Assembly (NCBI GenBank): GCA_032719365.1
Contig: CM064874.1
Span: forward strand, 26,049,716 to 26,113,715
Direction: 5' to 3'
Length of the DNA: 64,000 nt
From: Prinsepia uniflora
Taxonomy: Eukaryota > Streptophyta > Magnoliopsida > Rosales > Rosaceae
Made by a program: the position numbers and the translations under genes. The stretch's first letter is position 1, and each line of letters opens with the position of its first letter. Of this stretch, positions 59,230 through 64,000 are shown in pieces. The notes below the pieces were generated by a model. That model saw nothing but the letters and a program-made list of their open reading frames with translations, was not told the origin of the DNA and ran no database searches.

Positions 59230-62200
59230 TCAAGGAAACACGTAGGGGAACTGTTCTCGCATCTGCGCCTCGGGTTCCCATGTGGCTTCCTCCACATTCT
59301 GGTTCCTCCAGAGAACCTTTACCAGAGGAACGGTCTTCCGACGTAGTACTTTATCCTTTCGGTCCAAAATCTGCACCGGCTGTTCTTCAAAACTCAGATC
59401 CTCTCGGAGTTCAATGGGCTGTTCCTCCAGTACATGAGATGCGTCGAACACGTATTTCCGCAACATCGACACGTGGAAAACATCGTGGACCTTCGAAAGC
59501 TCTGGCGGTAGTGCCAACCTGTAGGCCACCGGGCCAATCCTCTCAGTGATCTTATAAGGTCCGATGTAACGAGGGCTCAACTTCCCTCGCCTGCCAAATC
59601 TCACTACACTCTTCCAAGGGGACAGTTTCAGAAATACCCGATCTCCGACCGCAAACTCAAGATCTCGAATCCGATGGTCCACATAGCTCTTTTGTCTGTC
59701 CTGGGCTGCCTTGAGCCAATCTCTGATGAGTTTGACCTTCTCGGTTGTCAGTTCCACCAATTCGGATTTAGTCAGCTTCCTTTCACCCACATCCATCCAA
59801 CACAACGGAGTTCTGCACTGCCGTCCGTATAAGGCTTCGTACGGAGCCATCCCAATGCTCACCTGATAGCTGTTATTGTAGGCAAATTCCATCAAGGCTA
59901 GATGTGATTCCCAAGTGTCCTGAAATTGCAAAACGCAGGCTCACATCATATCCTCCAATGTCTGGATGGTCCGCTCAGACTGGCTGTCAGTCTGAGGATG
60001 AAATGCAGTACTGAAACGGAGTTTCGTCCCAAAGCCTTCCTGTAGACTCTGCCAAAACTGAGAAGTAAACCTCGGGTCCCTGTCAGAAACTATTGATTCT
60101 GGAGTTCCGTGCAAACGGATGATCTCATCGATAAACAACTGAGCCAACTGTGTCATTCTGAAGTTCTCTCGCACCGGCAAGAAATGAGCTGATTTCGTAA
60201 GCCTGTCCACAATCACCCAAACTCCATCGTGACCTCTGGGTGTCCTAGGAAGTCCAAACACAAAATCCATCGTTAGGTGATCCCATTTCCATTCCGAGAT
60301 AGGTAGTGGTTGCAAGGCTCCATAAGGTCATTGTCTCTCAGCCTTCACTTGCTGGCAAATCAGACACCTGCTGACAAACTCGGCAATCTCCCGTTTCATA
60401 CCCGGCCACCAGTAGTGCTCTCGCAAGGTACGATACATCTTGGTCCCACCAGGATGCATCGCGTAGGCAGAACTATGAGCCTCGTCCAAGATCTCCTTCT
60501 TCAGCGCCTCAACGTCGGGCACACACAACCGTCCTTCTTTTAGCAAAGCTCCATCCTCCCTGACTGTGAAATCTAGCCGCTCACCGGCTTCCACTTCAAT
60601 CCGAAGTACACATGAGACAGGATCTTGAGATTGAGCCTCAACGATCTGATCGATCAAAAGTGGTCTCACATGAAAATTAGCCAGCAAGACACCTTGGTCA
60701 TCCAAACCCAAATCAATGCTAGTCTTACGGAGTTCAACCAAAAATGGTAAATGAACCGTCCGTAGATGTGCTACAGAATGCGTTGACTTCCGGCTTAGAG
60801 CATTAGCCACCATGTTGGCTTTTCCCGGGTGGTACTCAATTGTGCAATCATAGTCCTTAATTAGCTCTAGCCACCGTCGCTGCCTCCCATTTAACTCCTT
60901 CTGAGTGAACAAGTACTTCAGGCTCTTGTGATCCGTGAACATTCTGCAAGTCGCACCATACAGGTGATGTCTCCAAATTTTCAACGCATGCACAACAGCA
61001 GCTAACTCCAAGTCGTGCGTAGGATAATTGCGCTCATGCGTTTTCAACTGGCGCGAAGCATAGGCAATCACTTAACCATGCTGCATTAGCACACATCGTA
61101 AACCCTGTAAGGATGCATCACTGTACACCTCGAATTCTTTGCTGTCGTCTGGAAGGGTCAGTATAGGAGCAGATGTCAACCTTTCCTTTAGCTCCCGAAA
61201 ACTACGCTCATAATCTCCATCCCACTCAAACTTGACTCCCTTCCGCGTCAGTCGTGTCAACGAGGCAGCAATGGTAGAGAAACCCTCTACAAACCTCCTG
61301 TAGTAACCAGCCAAGCCTAAGAAACTTCTGACTTCCGTGACGGTCCTCGGTTGTTCCCACTTCGCCACTGCCTCAATTTTCTGAGAATCCACACTGATCC
61401 CGTCTGTTGAGATCACATGCCCCAAGAAACTCACGCTCGTCAACCAAAACTGACACTTGCTGAGCTTCGCGTACATTTGGTTTTCCCTCAAGGTACCCAG
61501 CACCATCCTTAAGTGCTCCTCGTGCGCTTCCGCACATCTCGAGTAGACTAGGATATCGTCAATGAACACGATGACAAAGCGATCCAAGTAAGGCTGCAAC
61601 ACTCGGTTCATCAAATCCATAAACGCTGCGGGTGCGTTGGTCAAACCAAACGGCATCACAAGGAACTCATAATGACCATATCGGGTCCTAAAGGCTGTCT
61701 TGGGTACATCCTCATCCTTAACCCGCAACTGATGATACCCAGAACGAAGATCAATTTTGGAGAAGTACTGCGCTCCTCGCAGCTGATCGAACAAATCGTC
61801 GAACCGAGGCAACGGGTATTTGTTCCTGACTGTTACTTTATTCAGTTGCCTGTAATCGATGCAGAGTCTCAAACTTCCATCCTTTTTCTTCACAAACAAC
61901 ACCGGGGCTCCCCAGGGGGATACACTCGGTCGAATAAATCCCATCTCAAGTAATTCTTGTAACTGCGCCTTCAGTTCTTTCAACTCAGTTGGCGCCATAC
62001 GATACGGTGTCTGAGAGATAGGTTGCGTACCTGGAACCAGATCAATAGTGAACTCGACATCTCGATGCGGTGGCAATCCCGGTAGATCCTCCGGAAAGAC
62101 ATCCAGGAACTCCCGTACTATCGGTATATCCTCCACCCTCAATGGTGCAGCTCGTGAGTCCATCACTTGAGCTAAGTATCCCTGGCACCCTTTCCTCAAC

Positions 62201-63690
62201 AACTTACTTGCCTTCAGGGCGGAAATCACTCCGACAGGAGTTGCTCGTTGTATTCCCTGAAAGGTTGTTTCCGGTAACCCCGGGCTCCGAAAAGTAACCT
62301 TCTTATCGACACATTCGATAGAAGCATGATGGAGCGTCAACCAATCCATTCCCAAAATGACATCAAAGTCGTGCAAGTCCAAGAGTATCAGATCTGCCAC
62401 CAGACCAACATCACCTACCATTACGGGACACTCCCGCAACACTTGATTCACCACAAATACATCTCCTGTGGGCGTACTCACTCCCATGTCACAGTCCAGT
62501 GCGGACACCTCTCTACCCGCCAATAACTCACAATCCCGCGATATAAACGAATGAGTAGCTCCGGGATCAATTAAAGCACAAACATCATGTCCAAAGATCG
62601 TGAGTGTACCTGTCACAACACCAGGCGCTGCCCTGGCCTCCTGCTGCGTAACAGCAAAAAATCGGGCCTGTGGCCCAGCTGCTCGCCCACGGCCCCGGCC
62701 CCTCTGTCCATTAGCCGCTCCAGTACCACCTCCTCGAGTACTCCCAGTCCCAGAAACTGCAGGTGTGCTCCGTCCCTGCTCTGCTCCACCCCGACCTGCG
62801 CCACCACTCTGTGGCAAAGATGGACACTCCCTCCGATAGTGGCCCCGCTCGCCACAGAAGAAACAGATAACACTGGAAGCATCGCGAGCAAAACCACCAC
62901 CCTGCCGTCCTGTGGAAGCAACCGAAGTCGCGCTCGCATGCGGAGCAGTCTGCGCCCTAGGCGCTCGGAATCCGGGACTCTGATAGTTACCAGGCCTGCC
63001 ATAACGATCATTGCCTGCAGATGAGGCTCCACCATAACGTCCCTTCTTCGGGGCTCTCTGACCATACGATCCAGGATATGAACGCTCTCGACGTTGTCCA
63101 CCACCAGAGTACTGTGGACATGTCGGGAGACTGGCCTCAACTCGCACTGCGGCATCTGACAACTCCCTGAGAGTAGCAAAAGCTCCGGCCGTCACAATGG
63201 CCCGTATCTCACCCCGTAGGCCAAGCTCAAACCTACGACATTTCTCAGCCTCAGTAGACACAAAGGTAGGAGCAAAACGGGCTAGCATCTGAAATTTCTG
63301 CTCATACTCAGCTACAGACATGCTCCCCTGCTGGAGCTGCAGAAACTCGGTCTCCCTAGCATCACGGAATGAACGGGGATAATACTGATCCAGAAACCAT
63401 TCACGGATGGTCTCCCAAGTCACAGTACGGGCATCCCAAAACAATAACTCCAGAGTGTACCACCACTCATAAGCAGATCCATCAAGCAAAAAGGTGGCCA
63501 ATACAACTAGCTCCTCAGGAGGACAGTGCATCACAGCAAAAATCCGCTCGAACCGAGAAATCCAACGGTGAGCATCCTCGGGATCCGCTCCACCACTAAA
63601 AACCGTAGCCCCAAGACGCTGGGCTCGCTCGATTGAAGCACTCTCGGCATCGCCATCAGGTCGTGGAGGGGGTTCGCGTCGCAGAGGCAT
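59230..63690 (-). pseudogene. Gag-pol polyprotein gene with three premature stops
   Basis: A single frame of 1487 codons from the Met at 63690 (MPLRREPPPRPDGD) to the stop at 59230. Order: retrotransposon gag core; CCHC knuckle CFFCGERGHYRREC (about 62820-62865); protease with ALIDPGATHSFIS (about 62535-62575); reverse transcriptase with FIDDILVYSR (about 61545-61580); RNase H; HHCC zinc finger and DDE integrase (HLTMDFV, IVSDRDPRFTSQFW, SERTIQ). Last comes a chromodomain-like tail ending EEATWEPEAQMREQFPYVF. The frame never shifts, but stops interrupt it at 61072-61074 (TAA, RNase H), 60328-60330 (TGA, after the zinc finger) and 59941-59943 (TGA, integrase). An open frame extends upstream to 63801 through the primer region, but 63690 is the better start. 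Confidence 0.92.
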
Positions 63691-63774
63691 GGCCGATGTC
63701 CTTCTCTGAAAGAGGCATAAGTTAGTATAATAATCAAGGCACACCCGAGTGCCAAACACGAATCGTAAACCTAG

Positions 63775-63786
63775 GCTCTGATACCA
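63775..63786 (-). other. Primer binding site of the chromovirus
   Basis: Plus-strand GCTCTGATACCA, i.e. TGGTATCAGAGC on the element strand, complementary to initiator tRNA-Met, 2 bp from the LTR start at 63789. Confidence 0.93.
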
Positions 63787-63788
63787 AT

Positions 63789-64000
63789 TGACAGGACCCA
63801 CCCTGATTATCGCCTCGATAATCGGGAAGCATCCTGCTCCCGTCTGACAATCGAATCCAAAAGACCGGAAAACTAAATAATATTACATCACACCCATTGT
63901 CAGACCAGGGAGATTACACAAATACATCCGACTGGACGTCAAGTCCACAGTTTCACAGAGCATAATATTACAAAACAGGTTAAAGAACAAATCCTACTCT
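63789..64000 (-). repeat. 5' LTR of the chromovirus, partial
   Basis: The first 212 bp on plus coordinates are identical to 56178-56389 except at two positions. The remainder and the right target duplication lie outside the window. Confidence 0.93.

Larger units (their letters stand above)
56178..64000 (-). mobile_element. Tekay/Del-like Ty3 chromovirus, right end beyond window
   Basis: 3' LTR 56178-59195, polypurine tract 59196-59212, gag-pol 59230-63690, primer site 63775-63786, and 5' LTR from 63789 to beyond 64000. Over the 212 bp visible in both LTRs only two positions differ (C/T near 56193 and T/C near 56386), so insertion was fairly recent. The integrase C-terminus carries a chromodomain-like tail, and LTRs of ~3 kb fit the Tekay/Del clade. 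Being the only copy here with coding capacity, it is of the type that could supply proteins to the non-autonomous relatives, although its own frame is broken. Confidence 0.93.

Noticed and set aside
62587..63179. 145-188-codon frames overlapping gag
   Set aside because: Shadow frames of the GC-rich gag region of the chromovirus on other frames or the opposite strand.

Overview
This is a piece of a eudicot plant nuclear genome, probably from a woody rosid. The evidence is split genes with GT-AG introns whose products match plant families, many Ty3-type LTR elements with ~3 kb LTRs, and Cassandra-type miniature LTR elements. Species assignment is inference only. Two ordinary single-copy genes occupy the first 10.5 kb; nearly all the rest (about 10.6-64 kb) is nested transposable elements. 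I found no CRISPR array, tRNA gene, true rRNA gene or operon.

Genic part. 1265-5310 (+) encodes the alpha subunit shared by protein farnesyltransferase and geranylgeranyltransferase I, in five exons (332 aa). A 1.4 kb hAT-like DNA transposon with perfect 8-bp target duplications sits in its fourth intron. 6006-10508 (-) encodes a DNA glycosylase/AP lyase of the endonuclease III family (NTH1), in ten exons (376 aa). The two genes are convergent, with 695 bp between their stop codons.

Repeat part. 10961-17197 is a solo LTR (target duplication TGCTG) split by a second solo LTR of related sequence in the opposite orientation (13146-16460, CACCC). A broken Mutator-like transposase gene follows (17.8-20.3 kb), then another solo LTR (21404-24189), anonymous repeat-like DNA with a GAA microsatellite, and an LTR with adjoining polypurine tract (26502-29340). 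From 30297 to 47618 lies a non-autonomous LTR element (A) that hosts two younger insertions: a complete 704-bp Cassandra TRIM element with 5S-rRNA-like LTRs (31770-32473, TATGG), and a complete 9.07 kb non-autonomous LTR element (B, 34097-43167, ACAAT). Element A's right LTR is cut off by a decayed CACTA element (47619 to ~51.5 kb) carrying a three-fold repeated DUF8039-like domain. After that come an LTR fragment, a decayed gag-like region split by a second, older Cassandra LTR, and a ~131-bp dimeric tandem repeat.

The window ends with the youngest-looking element (56178 to beyond 64000, minus strand). It is a Tekay/Del-like chromovirus whose gag-pol frame is intact except for three nonsense codons, and whose LTR pair differs at 2 of 212 visible positions.

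All large LTR copies have TG...CA ends and begin or end with a TGTAA-type terminus. Most share a 24-nt dyad-symmetric motif and a block that pairs GTGAGTGGAC with a TGCATGCA motif, so they look like subfamilies of one lineage at different ages. No previously unknown system of high confidence was found. The most interesting signals are the nested Cassandra element, the nested non-coding LTR elements, the conserved LTR dyad and the intronic hAT-like element.
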